NCBI GenBank assembly: GCA_031362985.1 | Contig: JANLTO010000160.1 | Location: 21,091-85,090 of the forward strand | Reading direction: 5' to 3' | Length of the DNA: 64,000 bases | Source of the DNA: SHZL01 sp031362985 | GTDB taxonomy: Bacteria; Pseudomonadota; Gammaproteobacteria; Xanthomonadales; SZUA-36 | Shown: positions 27,596-36,297 of the stretch, in pieces | Position numbering within the stretch: the first letter of the stretch is position 1 | Layout: each line of letters opens with the position of its first letter | The notes under the pieces: model-generated | What the model was told of the DNA's origin: nothing | Database searches by the model: none | What the model saw: the letters and a program-made list of their open reading frames with translations, nothing else | Made by a program: the position numbers and the translations under genes

Positions 27596-29113
27596 ATGAA
27601 GGCGCAAACACCTGTCGAAATCCGGATTGCCTCGCTCTATGCCAATTTGTCCGCCAGCATGGCAGCACTTCGCGATCAGCATCAAGCGGTCGATTCTTCC
27701 CGCGAGGTGGTTCTGCGAGCTCTCGAGGACGGTCGCGCGCACTACGGCATTAATACCGGCTTCGGGATCCTCGCCAACAAACGGATTGATGCAGGACAGC
27801 TGACAGAGCTACAACGTAACATCCTGTTGAGCCATGCCTGCGGTGTTGGCGAACCGGTTCCACCTGAACTTACCCACCTCATGCTGCAACTGAAAATTCA
27901 TGCTCTTGGCCTCGGGCAGTCAGGCATCTCACGTTCCACTTTCAACCAGCTTCTGCTGCACGAACACAAAGGACTGCTGGCCTGGATCCCCAGTCGCGGC
28001 AGCGTTGGCGCTTCGGGTGACCTGGCGCCCCTGGCCCATATGTGCCTTCCTTTGATTGGCCGCGGCGAGGTCTGGAATGACGAACGCAATGGCAAACGTG
28101 AAGCGCTTTCTGCGTTGAAGGAAAAGGGTATTGAGCCAATACAGCTCAAGGCCAAGGATGGACTGGCCCTGATCAATGGCACCCAACTTATGGCTGCCTA
28201 CGGAGCATTCGTACTGGAACGTACGCATACCCTGGTCAAAGCAGCAGATATTATCTCGGCAATGAGCCTCGAGGCCTTACAGGGAAGCGCAACCCCATTC
28301 GATGCACGCATTCATGAGATTCGCCCCCACCCTGGCCAAATGCGTGTTGCCAACAATATCAGGCAACTGCTCAACGAAAGCGAAATCCTGGACTCCCATC
28401 GCGACTGCGGAAAGGTGCAGGACCCTTACAGCTTGCGTTGTATTCCACAGGTGCATGGCGCCAGCCGTGATGCGCTCGCTTACGCCACGGGGGTGGTCGA
28501 AATTGAGCTTAATTCAGTCACTGACAATCCACTGGTTTTCCAAAATGGCGACATTCTCTCGGGCGGCAACTTTCATGGGCAACCGCTGGCATTGTGCTTG
28601 GATTTCGCGGCCATCGCCCTGGCAGAGTTGGCCAGCATTTCTGAACGCCGCACCTACCTCTTGCTGGAAGGACATGACGGCCTTCCAAAACTGTTGATGA
28701 AAGATACCGGTGTAAATTCCGGGTTTATGATCCCGCAATACACGGCTGCGGCCCTCGTGTCGGAAAACAAAGTCCTGTGCCATCCGGCTTCGGTCGATTC
28801 GATTCCCACCAGTTTGGGCCAGGAAGACCATGTGTCCATGGGCGCCATAAGTGCAATCAAACTGCTATCGGTACTGCACAACGTCGAGTACGTGCTCGCT
28901 GTAGAGCTGCTCACAGCCTCACAAGCGCTGGATTTCAGGCATCCGCTGAAACCAGGGGCCGGGGTGCGGGTGGCTCATCAATTGCTGCGCGAACGAATTC
29001 CGCACGCAGACCGTGACTACGAAGTGCGGAACGACCTCGAAATATGCGTTGAAATGCTGCGCAAGGGACAGCTCTCCAGAGAGCTTGAGCGCATTTCGGG
29101 GCTATTGCTCTGA
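27596..29113 (+). CDS. hutH: Histidine ammonia-lyase
   Basis: First step of histidine breakdown, removing ammonia to give urocanate. 505 residues. The Ala-Ser-Gly triad that forms the MIO cofactor is at 139-141 in GSVGASGDLAPL. Tyr50 in HYGINTGFG and the signature around LINGTQLM also fit. GAGGTAA lies upstream of the ATG. It begins 11 nt after hutU and ends 19 nt before hutI, one transcription unit. Confidence 0.97.
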   Translation: MKAQTPVEIRIASLYANLSASMAALRDQHQAVDSSREVVLRALEDGRAHYGINTGFGILANKRIDAGQLTELQRNILLSHACGVGEPVPPELTHLMLQLKIHALGLGQSGISRSTFNQLLLHEHKGLLAWIPSRGSVGASGDLAPLAHMCLPLIGRGEVWNDERNGKREALSALKEKGIEPIQLKAKDGLALINGTQLMAAYGAFVLERTHTLVKAADIISAMSLEALQGSATPFDARIHEIRPHPGQMRVANNIRQLLNESEILDSHRDCGKVQDPYSLRCIPQVHGASRDALAYATGVVEIELNSVTDNPLVFQNGDILSGGNFHGQPLALCLDFAAIALAELASISERRTYLLLEGHDGLPKLLMKDTGVNSGFMIPQYTAAALVSENKVLCHPASVDSIPTSLGQEDHVSMGAISAIKLLSVLHNVEYVLAVELLTASQALDFRHPLKPGAGVRVAHQLLRERIPHADRDYEVRNDLEICVEMLRKGQLSRELERISGLLL

Positions 29114-29132
29114 ACGCATGTAAGGCAGCCTG

Positions 29133-30395
29133 ATGCCGGTTCTGCACAATATCTCCCAACTCGCTGTATGCCCGCTTGATGGACCACAGTCTGATGCCGG
29201 CCTGGTGAGCAACGCCGCCCTGGTTTGGCTGGATGATGAGATCAAGTGGGTCGGCGAGCAATCTCAGTTGCCGGCTCAGTTCAGCTCTGAACCGGCGACC
29301 GACTGCGGTGGAAGGCTGGTCATCCCTGGCCTGGTGGATTGCCACACGCACCTGTGTTTTGGTGGTTGGCGCGGCGATGAATTCGATCTGCGCTTACGTG
29401 GGGCAAGCTATCAGGATATAGCCCGGTCCGGCGGAGGTATCATCAGTACGGTTTCCGCTACCCGCAGCGCCAGTATCGACAGCTTGATTCGGCAAGCAAG
29501 CTCACACCTGGACGGAATGCTGCAATTGGGCGTAACCACCGTCGAATGCAAATCTGGATACGGCTTGGAAGTGGAAGGTGAAATCAAACAACTGGAGGTG
29601 TATCGCCGACTTTCGCAGCAACATTGCATGACCCTGGTTCCAACTTTCCTGGGGGCGCACGTCGTGCCCAAAGAGTTCCAGGATAACCGCAGTGCCTATG
29701 TGCATCTGCTTTGCGAAAACCTGATCCCGACCATAGCAAATCGGAACCTGGCGCGTTTTTGCGATGTTTTCGTAGAGGACGGTGCATTCAGCATTGAGGA
29801 GGCCAGGCAAATCCTCAACACCGCCAGGCATCACGGACTGGGCATTAAAATCCATGCAGATCAGCTCAGCAACGGCGGCGGGGCCTTGCTGGCAGCCGAA
29901 ATGCACGCTGTTTCAGCGGAACATCTTGAATACGTTGCACCCGAGGGTATGCGCGCCCTCGCGCAGGCCGGGGTGGTCGCGGTGAGCCTGCCATTAGCAT
30001 CTTTGTACTTGCGGGAACGATATCTACCAGCCCGGCAAATGCTGGACGCCGGTGTACGGGTAGCGGTCGCCACGGACTTTAATCCCGGGTCAGCCCCGAG
30101 CTTCCATTTGCCACTGGCAATGACCCTGGCCTGCCTGAACCAGGGCATGTATCCAGCCGAAGCCTTGATGGGTGCGACCATCACCGCAGCTCGCGCAGTC
30201 AATATGCATCAATTCGTAGGTTCATTACGGCCTGGCTACAAGGCAGATATTGCCGTGATTGATGCACCAAACCTCAACCATTGGCTTTACCAGTTCAAAG
30301 ACAATTCGTGCGTGGCAGTTGTTAAAAACGGCCAATGGGTCCGTCGGCAAGACGAACTTGATGCTGGCTGGAATCCACACCCAGCTAGCGCCTGA
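29133..30395 (+). CDS. hutI: Imidazolonepropionase
   Basis: Third step of histidine breakdown, hydrolysing imidazolonepropionate to formiminoglutamate. 420 residues, amidohydrolase fold. Metal ligands are in DCHTHLCFGG (His71, His73), the substrate loop ARSGGGIISTV, KIHADQLSNGGG, SAEHLEY, and ATDFNPGSAPS. The next enzyme, HutG or HutF, is not in this window, so the way from formiminoglutamate to glutamate cannot be told. Last gene of the hut operon. Confidence 0.96.
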   Translation: MPVLHNISQLAVCPLDGPQSDAGLVSNAALVWLDDEIKWVGEQSQLPAQFSSEPATDCGGRLVIPGLVDCHTHLCFGGWRGDEFDLRLRGASYQDIARSGGGIISTVSATRSASIDSLIRQASSHLDGMLQLGVTTVECKSGYGLEVEGEIKQLEVYRRLSQQHCMTLVPTFLGAHVVPKEFQDNRSAYVHLLCENLIPTIANRNLARFCDVFVEDGAFSIEEARQILNTARHHGLGIKIHADQLSNGGGALLAAEMHAVSAEHLEYVAPEGMRALAQAGVVAVSLPLASLYLRERYLPARQMLDAGVRVAVATDFNPGSAPSFHLPLAMTLACLNQGMYPAEALMGATITAARAVNMHQFVGSLRPGYKADIAVIDAPNLNHWLYQFKDNSCVAVVKNGQWVRRQDELDAGWNPHPASA

Positions 30396-30487
30396 TTGGG
30401 CCAGGGAACAATGGCTGGGCTCAGCCACCAGGAAATCGGTTGATCTGGCGTTTGATCTGGCTCTGTGCTTCTTCCAATAAGTTACGT

Positions 30488-30493
30488 TACAAT
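30488..30493 (+). promoter_or_regulatory. Candidate -10 element of feoAB
   Basis: TACAAT ends 6 nt before the Fur box. The -35 position is unconvincing. A repressor bound at 30500-30524 would cover the start point. Confidence 0.35.
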
Positions 30494-30499
30494 GCTTCT

Positions 30500-30524
30500 G
30501 CAAATGCGAATGCCTCTCATCTGC
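30500..30524. promoter_or_regulatory. Fur box upstream of feoAB
   Basis: A 25-nt imperfect palindrome running from GCAAATGCGAAT to TCTCATCTGC. It matches the gammaproteobacterial Fur consensus (GCAAATGAGAAT / ATTCTCATTTGC) at about 21 of 25 positions. Lies 65 nt before feoA, so ferrous iron uptake is probably repressed by Fur-Fe. Confidence 0.75.
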
Positions 30525-30589
30525 ATGTGGGAAAATGAGATAATCCAGAGATTCTTTCTTGGCAATCGCGAAGCTATTTTGGAGCTATC

Positions 30590-30823
30590 GTGACACTGGC
30601 AGACTTAAAACCTGGCCAATCCGCCTGCATCCGGCGTATTGATACAAGTAAACCGGGCGTTGTTCGTTTGATGGTTCTGGGCCTGACTGAGGGGACAATG
30701 GTGCGTTTCGAACATGCCGCAATCGGGGGTGACCCTCTGGAAATCAGCGTGTTCGGCGCTTCAATTTCCGTGCGAAGGCAGCAGGCGGCATTTTTTGACG
30801 TTGCTCCGGAACCCGCGTTGTGA
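30590..30823 (+). CDS. feoA: Ferrous iron transport protein A
   Basis: Small cytoplasmic SH3-like protein that works with FeoB. 77 residues; GTG start with GGAG 5 nt before it. The FeoA pattern is clear: LADLKPGQSACIRRID, then VRLMVLGLTEGTMVRF and GDPLEISVFGASISVRRQQA. Its TGA overlaps the GTG of feoB by 4 nt, indicating translational coupling. No feoC follows feoB. Confidence 0.93.
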   Translation: MTLADLKPGQSACIRRIDTSKPGVVRLMVLGLTEGTMVRFEHAAIGGDPLEISVFGASISVRRQQAAFFDVAPEPAL

Positions 30824-32988
30824 ACACGAAAACGACTTTTGGGGTCCCTCTTGAGCAGGTCTTGATTCGCCGCAAAGCGCGCATTTCTGTCGCCGTCATC
30901 GGTAACCCCAATTCTGGTAAAAGCACCCTTTTCAATCGCCTTACCGGTTTACGCCAGTCAACGGGGAACTATCCTGGCGTCACTGTCGAGAAACATGTTG
31001 GAACGACGCAGCTAACAGCTTGCGCGGTCGAGTTGATTGATCTCCCGGGAATCTACTGCCTCAGCGGGCATTCTGCTGATGAGCGAATCGCTGTCGATGT
31101 GCTATTGGGGAGAATTGCAAACACGCCAAAGCCTTCAGGCCTGCTCGTGGTAGTAGATGCAACCCATCTCTACCAGGGCTTGTATCTGCTTGAACAACTG
31201 CTCGAAGTTTCCATACCCACGGTGGTTGCAATCACCATGTCGGACGTGGCACTGGCAAATGGCATCAGTCTGGATATAGCTGCACTGAGCAAAAGACTGG
31301 GTGGGACCCCCGTATGCGAGGTAGTGGCCAAGACCGGAAAAGGAATTGAGCAGTTGAAGGTCGCTTTGGAGGGCCTTCCGCATCAACCCCAACGTGGCTT
31401 TCCAGAGTCATGGCCGCAGCTCAGCCTTGCAGCCGCACAGCTGTCCGACAAGTCGGGCGGATCAATCGCACGTATCGACATTATCCAGGCACTGTTGCAT
31501 CCGGAAAATCCAATGGACCCGAAGATGCAGAATCTACTCCAGAATAAATCTGTCCCGGAAATTCGGGAAAGACTGTTCAGGGGTCAACCTCCTCAGGCTG
31601 AAGAAGCCCGACATCGCTACCTCTGGGCCCGGGAAACTGTACAGGAAGTACAGCAACATGCCCCGGCTATAAGCCGTTTCGGCGCCAGGCTGACGCGCTG
31701 GCTGAATCAACCATGGCCTGCAACGGTGATGTTTTTCGGCGTAATGGTGCTGGTATTCCAGGCGGTTTTTTCCTGGGCTACGCCTATCATGAAGCAAATT
31801 GAGTTACTTGCTGCGGCTGCGGGTTTAGCCGTAACAGAGCGGCTTGGGGAAAATGCCTTTGCAAGTTTTGTTGCCGACGGCGTAATTGCCGGCGTGGGCA
31901 GCGTGGTCATTTTCCTTCCCCAGATCCTGATATTGTTTCTATTTGTCATTATTTTGGAAGATTCCGGATACCTGGCGCGCGCAGCTTTTCTCATGGACCG
32001 TCTGATGCGGACCGTGGGTTTATCAGGCCAGTCGGTGATACCCCTGCTTTCCAGCTTTGCTTGCGCCGTCCCGGCTATCATGGCAACTCGGGTTATCCCG
32101 GATCGACGTGATCGAATTGCGACGATCCTCGCGGCACCTTTCATGACGTGCTCGGCTCGTCTTCCGATCTACGCCTTGTTGATTGCTGCTTTCGTCCCGC
32201 AGCAATACCTGGGCGTTTTAAACGTGCAAGGATTGGTGCTGTTTGGCTTGTATCTCCTCGGTATCGCAGGTGGACTGATTACAGCGAGGTTGTTAAAATC
32301 ATCAGCCTTGCGTGGTCCAAAACCTGTATTCATGCTGAGCCTGCCCGAATTTCGCTGGCCGAACACGCCAACGGTTTTGATCAAACTCATGGATCGCGTC
32401 AAGGTGTTTCTGAAGCGTGCAGGCACCGTAATCTTTAGTGTCGCCGTAATTGTCTGGTTTCTCGCTTACTACCCCAGAGCAGAAATCAACTCTGTGCTGA
32501 AAAGCGGCCAGCCTTCTGTTTCTTTGCCTGCAGTACCGGCTCCGAAAGCTGCAAACGAAGCAGCTGCTTTGCAGATGGAGCAAAGTTGGTTGGGCAGAAT
32601 GGGTCGCTACGTTGAACCCATATTCCTGCCACTTGGTTGGGATTGGCGCGTTTCGTCTGCTGTAATTGCCGGCTTCCCGGCGCGCGAAGTTGTCGTTGCA
32701 GTGATGGGAACCCTCTACGCAGTGGGTTCTGAAGCAGATGATGCCAGCCTGACTCAGAAACTTAGGTCTGCTACGTGGCCTGACGGCAAGGCAATTTTTA
32801 CGATGCCCATGGTGTTGGGCTTAATGGTGTTTTATGCCTGGTGCCTGCAGTGTGCGGCTACGCTGGCAACCATCCGCAGGGAAACCAACAGCTGGCGCTG
32901 GCCGGTGTTCGCCTGGGGATATATGACCAGCCTTGGCTATCTTGGCGCCCTGGTCATTTACCAGGCGGGTACCTTAATCTGGTCCTGA
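30820..32988 (+). CDS. feoB: Ferrous iron transport GTPase FeoB
   Basis: Inner-membrane Fe(II) transporter with an N-terminal G domain. 722 residues, slightly short. G1 is GNPNSGKST (28-36), the switch I / G2 segment is NYPGVTVEK, G3 is DLPG (74-77). The G4 motif, normally NxxD, reads TMSD (139-142) in VVAITMSDVA, an unusual Thr at the guanine-binding Asn. The membrane part has two Gate repeats, with the conserved Cys in SSFACAVPAIMATRVIP and the second-half element SAVIAGFPAREVVVAVMGTLY. The protein ends at LVIYQAGTLIWS with no C-terminal cytoplasmic tail. Otherwise complete. Coupled to feoA. Confidence 0.95.
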   Translation: MNTKTTFGVPLEQVLIRRKARISVAVIGNPNSGKSTLFNRLTGLRQSTGNYPGVTVEKHVGTTQLTACAVELIDLPGIYCLSGHSADERIAVDVLLGRIANTPKPSGLLVVVDATHLYQGLYLLEQLLEVSIPTVVAITMSDVALANGISLDIAALSKRLGGTPVCEVVAKTGKGIEQLKVALEGLPHQPQRGFPESWPQLSLAAAQLSDKSGGSIARIDIIQALLHPENPMDPKMQNLLQNKSVPEIRERLFRGQPPQAEEARHRYLWARETVQEVQQHAPAISRFGARLTRWLNQPWPATVMFFGVMVLVFQAVFSWATPIMKQIELLAAAAGLAVTERLGENAFASFVADGVIAGVGSVVIFLPQILILFLFVIILEDSGYLARAAFLMDRLMRTVGLSGQSVIPLLSSFACAVPAIMATRVIPDRRDRIATILAAPFMTCSARLPIYALLIAAFVPQQYLGVLNVQGLVLFGLYLLGIAGGLITARLLKSSALRGPKPVFMLSLPEFRWPNTPTVLIKLMDRVKVFLKRAGTVIFSVAVIVWFLAYYPRAEINSVLKSGQPSVSLPAVPAPKAANEAAALQMEQSWLGRMGRYVEPIFLPLGWDWRVSSAVIAGFPAREVVVAVMGTLYAVGSEADDASLTQKLRSATWPDGKAIFTMPMVLGLMVFYAWCLQCAATLATIRRETNSWRWPVFAWGYMTSLGYLGALVIYQAGTLIWS

Positions 32989-33031
32989 CCAACCCACATC
33001 CATGCCGTTTCTACTTTGAAACACCCAAAAT

Positions 33032-33060
33032 AAGAAAGCCCGGTGAAGCCGGGCTTTCTT
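33032..33060. terminator. Bidirectional terminator between feoB and rplQ
   Basis: 12-bp perfect stem (33032-33043 with 33049-33060) around a 5-nt loop; core AAAGCCCGG / CCGGGCTTT. U-rich tracts follow in both directions (TTTCTT). It closes feoAB on one strand and the whole ribosomal protein cluster on the other. Confidence 0.93.
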
Positions 33061-33078
33061 CTCATGCATGGCGCAAAA

Positions 33079-33465
33079 TTATTCTGCTTCGACGACGGCA
33101 TCCGCACGTGGCCGGCCAACCAGTTCAACGTAGGCCATGGGCGCCTTGTCCCCGGCTCGAAGCCCGCACTTGAGAATTCGCAAGTAGCCGCCAGGACGAC
33201 TGTCGTAACGAGGTCCGAGCTCATTGAACAGTTTGGTTACAACCTCGCGGTCACGTAGACGGTTAAACGCCAGTCTGCGGTGCGCTACGCTGTCTTCCTT
33301 GGCCAGAGTAATCAGTGGTTCGGCTACTCTGCGGAGCTCCTTGGCTTTTGGCACAGTGGTCTTGATGATTTCATTCTGAAACAGTGAGTTCGACATATTG
33401 CGAAACATCGCTTTACGATGTGCGCTATCACGATTCAGTTTTCTACCCGAATTTAAGTGACGCAT
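33079..33465 (-). CDS. rplQ: 50S ribosomal protein L17
   Basis: Last gene of the alpha operon. 128 residues: MRHLNSGRKLNRDSAHRKAM start, then LRRVAEPLITLAK and GGYLRILKCGLRAGDKAPMA. Bacteria-specific protein lining the exit tunnel. AAGGAT lies before the ATG. Follows rpoA with a 42-nt gap and is followed directly by the terminator. Confidence 0.98.
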   Translation of the reverse strand: MRHLNSGRKLNRDSAHRKAMFRNMSNSLFQNEIIKTTVPKAKELRRVAEPLITLAKEDSVAHRRLAFNRLRDREVVTKLFNELGPRYDSRPGGYLRILKCGLRAGDKAPMAYVELVGRPRADAVVEAE

Positions 33466-33507
33466 GGTCTTATCCTTTCTTTTTTACAACCCAAGCCTGG
33501 TTTTGTT

Positions 33508-34494
33508 TCAGGCGTTAACCAGGCTCGCAGGAGGCCAGTTATCCAGTTTCATTCCGAGGGACAAGTCATTCGAAGCCAACACGTCTTTTATTTCGGTCAG
33601 TGACTTTTTGCCCAGGTTTGGTGTCTTCAGCAATTCGACCTCGGTACGCTGAACGAGGTCACCAATATAAAGAATGCTCTCTGCCTTTAAACAGTTGGCA
33701 GAACGCACTGTCAATTCCAGGTCATCAATTGGCCGCATCAGTACAGGATCAATTTCATGTGACTTGGCCTGGATCTGCACTTCCTGCCTGGCTTTGAAAT
33801 CAACGAAAACGGACAACTGATCGGCCAGAATGTTGGCTGCTAGCTTGACTGCCTGTTCACAATCAATCGTGGCGTTGGTTTCAATATCCAGGACCAGCTT
33901 ATCCAGGTTGGTGCGTTGCTCCACACGGGCAGCTTCAACGCTGTAAGCTACTTTGCGCACCGGGCAGAAAGAAGCGTCCAGTTGCAGCCTGCCTATCGGC
34001 CGGCTTTCTTGTTCCCCGATCTGCCATTGCGCCGCAGGCTGGTACCCAACTCCGCGAGAAATCTTTAGCCGCATGTTGATGCGGCCATTCTTGGTCAGGT
34101 TACAAATCGGGTGATCCGGGTTAACAACCTCGACACTGTGATCAACCTGTATGTCGCCAGCAGTTACCAAGCCTGCTCCAGACTTACTAAGGGTCAATAC
34201 AGCCGATTGACGGTCATGCATGCGCAATGCCACGCCCTTCAGATTCAACAGAACCTCGATAATATCTTCCTGTAATCCTTCAACCGCTGTGTATTCGTGT
34301 AAAACGCCATCCATCTCCACTTCAACGATTGCACAACCCGGAATTGATGACAGGAGAACGCGCCGCAAGGCATTGCCCAAGGTGTGACCGAAACCTCTTT
34401 CCAGAGGCTCCAGCGTTATCCGCGCGCGATTAGGATTAACTGCATCTACTCCAACCGCACTTGGTTTCAACATACTTTCTAGAACACCCATCAT
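33508..34494 (-). CDS. rpoA: DNA-directed RNA polymerase subunit alpha
   Basis: Assembly platform of RNA polymerase. Start at ATG 34494 (or adjacent 34491), 328 residues, with GAGGGTGAT upstream; the frame opens at a TTG 7 codons earlier. N-terminal domain: LEPLERGFGHTLGNALRRVLLSSIPG. C-terminal domain for UP-element and activator contact: DDLELTVRSANCLKAESI and TPNLGKKSLTEIKDVL. Lies between rpsD and rplQ in the alpha operon. Confidence 0.98.
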   Translation of the reverse strand: MMGVLESMLKPSAVGVDAVNPNRARITLEPLERGFGHTLGNALRRVLLSSIPGCAIVEVEMDGVLHEYTAVEGLQEDIIEVLLNLKGVALRMHDRQSAVLTLSKSGAGLVTAGDIQVDHSVEVVNPDHPICNLTKNGRINMRLKISRGVGYQPAAQWQIGEQESRPIGRLQLDASFCPVRKVAYSVEAARVEQRTNLDKLVLDIETNATIDCEQAVKLAANILADQLSVFVDFKARQEVQIQAKSHEIDPVLMRPIDDLELTVRSANCLKAESILYIGDLVQRTEVELLKTPNLGKKSLTEIKDVLASNDLSLGMKLDNWPPASLVNA

Positions 34495-34562
34495 AGGGAT
34501 CACCCTCGCAAACAAACTTTCATGTGAATTTCTTTGTCTCGATAAATACCGAGCGACAAATC

Positions 34563-35189
34563 TTACTTGGAGTAAAGCTCCACGATCAGGCTTTCATTGA
34601 TGTCGGCAGAAAGGTCTGCGCGATCGGGATAGGTTTTCAGCACACCTTCCAGTTTCTCACTATCAACATTCACCCAGGCAGGAACCAAATCCATTTCCTG
34701 GCTGAGGGTAACGGATTCCTTGACCCGCAATTGATTCTTGGCCCGTTCACGAACCGCGATTACGTCTTCCGGTCGTACCTGGAAAGAAGGGATATTTACC
34801 AACTTGCCGTTTACGGAAATGCTCTTGTGTGACACCATCTGCCGGGCTTGCGCACGAGTCACAGCAAAACCCATTCTATAAACCACGTTGTCCAGCCGAC
34901 ATTCCAGCAATCTCAGCAGGTTCTCGCCGGTCGCACCTTTTTGTTGCGCGGCAGCTTTGTAGTAATTGCTGAACTGCCGCTCTAGCACTCCGTAAATACG
35001 GCGAACTTTCTGCTTTTCCCGCAGCTGTGTGGCGTAGTCAGAAAGGCGCGCCCTTCTGGACGCTCCGTGCTGACCGGGAGGCTGGTTAAGCTTGCACTTT
35101 GACTCCAGGCCTCGTGCCGGGCTTTTCAGCTCCAAATCGACACCTTCGCGGCGCGCCAGTTTACAGGTTGGTCCAATGTATCTTGCCAT
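34563..35189 (-). CDS. rpsD: 30S ribosomal protein S4
   Basis: Primary 16S rRNA binder and, in E. coli, translational repressor of the alpha operon. 208 residues: MARYIGPTCKLARREGVDL, then NYYKAAAQQKGATGENLL and the S4 domain LDNVVYRMGFAVTRAQARQMV. Not the zinc Cys4 type. Between rpsK and rpoA. Confidence 0.98.
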   Translation of the reverse strand: MARYIGPTCKLARREGVDLELKSPARGLESKCKLNQPPGQHGASRRARLSDYATQLREKQKVRRIYGVLERQFSNYYKAAAQQKGATGENLLRLLECRLDNVVYRMGFAVTRAQARQMVSHKSISVNGKLVNIPSFQVRPEDVIAVRERAKNQLRVKESVTLSQEMDLVPAWVNVDSEKLEGVLKTYPDRADLSADINESLIVELYSK

Positions 35190-35201
35190 CTTAGTGCTCC
35201 G

Positions 35202-35585
35202 TCAGACGCGGCGTTTTTTGGGTGGGCGGCATCCGTTGTGCGGAATGGGCGTCACGTCAGTAATGTTTGTAATCTTGTAGCCAACCGTGTTCAGTGCCCT
35301 TACGGATGATTCGCGACCAGGCCCTGGTCCTTTGACACGGACTTCCAGGTTTTTCAATCCATATTCCAACGCTGCTTTGCCTGCGGTTTCGGCCGCGACT
35401 TGCGCTGCAAAAGGTGTACTCTTGCGCGAACCGCGAAAGCCAGCACCACCGGATGTCGCCCAGGACAATGCATTTCCCTGTCGATCGGTGATGGTGATGA
35501 TCGTATTGTTAAAAGAAGCATGCACGTGGGCAATACCATCTACCACGGTTTTCTTTGCTTTCTTTTTCTTGATCGGTTTAGCCAT
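35202..35585 (-). CDS. rpsK: 30S ribosomal protein S11
   Basis: Platform protein near the E site. 127 residues; basic KKKAKKTV start, HASFNNTIITITDRQGNA, and a C-terminal NGCRPPKKRRV. Usual size and order, following rpsM by 61 nt. Confidence 0.98.
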   Translation of the reverse strand: MAKPIKKKKAKKTVVDGIAHVHASFNNTIITITDRQGNALSWATSGGAGFRGSRKSTPFAAQVAAETAGKAALEYGLKNLEVRVKGPGPGRESSVRALNTVGYKITNITDVTPIPHNGCRPPKKRRV

Positions 35586-35646
35586 TAAATTTCCTGCCTT
35601 CTCGGTTCATGACGGAACAGCCAACTCGGCTGATCCGATCTTCTTT

Positions 35647-36003
35647 TTATCGCTTGATCGGCCTGCGCGGGCCCTTACGAGTCCGGGCATTAGTCTTTGT
35701 TCTTTGCCCGCGCACTGGCAGCCCGCGCCGGTGACGCAATCCACGGTAACAACCCAAATCCATCAGCCGCTTGATGTTCATTGCCACTTCGCGGCGCAAA
35801 TCACCTTCCACGGGGACCTTGGCCAACTCCGAACGAATTCCTTCAATCTCGACTTCGGTCAGGTCGCGAATCTTGGTTTCCGGGTTCACGCCGACAGATG
35901 CACAAACCTTAAGTGCACGAGCTCGACCAACACCATAAATGTGCGTCAAGCCCACCCAAGTGTGCTTCTGTACTGGAATATTGACCCCTGCTATGCGAGC
36001 CAT
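35647..36003 (-). CDS. rpsM: 30S ribosomal protein S13
   Basis: Head protein contacting the P-site tRNA and the 50S subunit. 118 residues: MARIAGVNIPVQKHTWVGL, IYGVGRARA, and RGLRHRRGLPVRGQRTKTN at the C-terminal side. First gene of the alpha operon, 101 nt after rpmJ. Confidence 0.98.
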   Translation of the reverse strand: MARIAGVNIPVQKHTWVGLTHIYGVGRARALKVCASVGVNPETKIRDLTEVEIEGIRSELAKVPVEGDLRREVAMNIKRLMDLGCYRGLRHRRGLPVRGQRTKTNARTRKGPRRPIKR

Positions 36004-36104
36004 GCAATAAACTCCTGTCTTTTTTCATGCCGATAGAGCAAACGGCGTATTATATCGAAACCAAACTGTGGGTAAAAGCCTGTTACCCCACTGTTTTCCA
36101 TTGT

Positions 36105-36218
36105 CTAACCTTGCCTTTGTTTGTGCTTTTTGTCGGTACAGATGACGAAAAGTACGCGCTTACGGCGAACGATCTTGCAATTGCGGCAGATCTTTTTTAC
36201 TGATGCCTGCACTTTCAT
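36105..36218 (-). CDS. rpmJ: 50S ribosomal protein L36
   Basis: Very small gene, 37 residues: MKVQASVKKICRNCKIVRRK, then RVLFVICTDKKHKQRQG. It has the zinc ligands of the C+ type (Cys11, Cys14, Cys27, His32). GGGAG lies 8 nt before the ATG. The position between secY and rpsM is the conserved one. The residues after RR (KRVLFV) depart slightly from the common DGVIRV pattern, but the fold residues are intact. Confidence 0.95.
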   Translation of the reverse strand: MKVQASVKKICRNCKIVRRKRVLFVICTDKKHKQRQG

Positions 36219-36297
36219 ATTTGTTCTCCCAAAACAAACCGGTCAGCCAGCCTCGCAGCTACCGTTTCTCACCGCCCGCGGCGGAAAACTCAAATTA

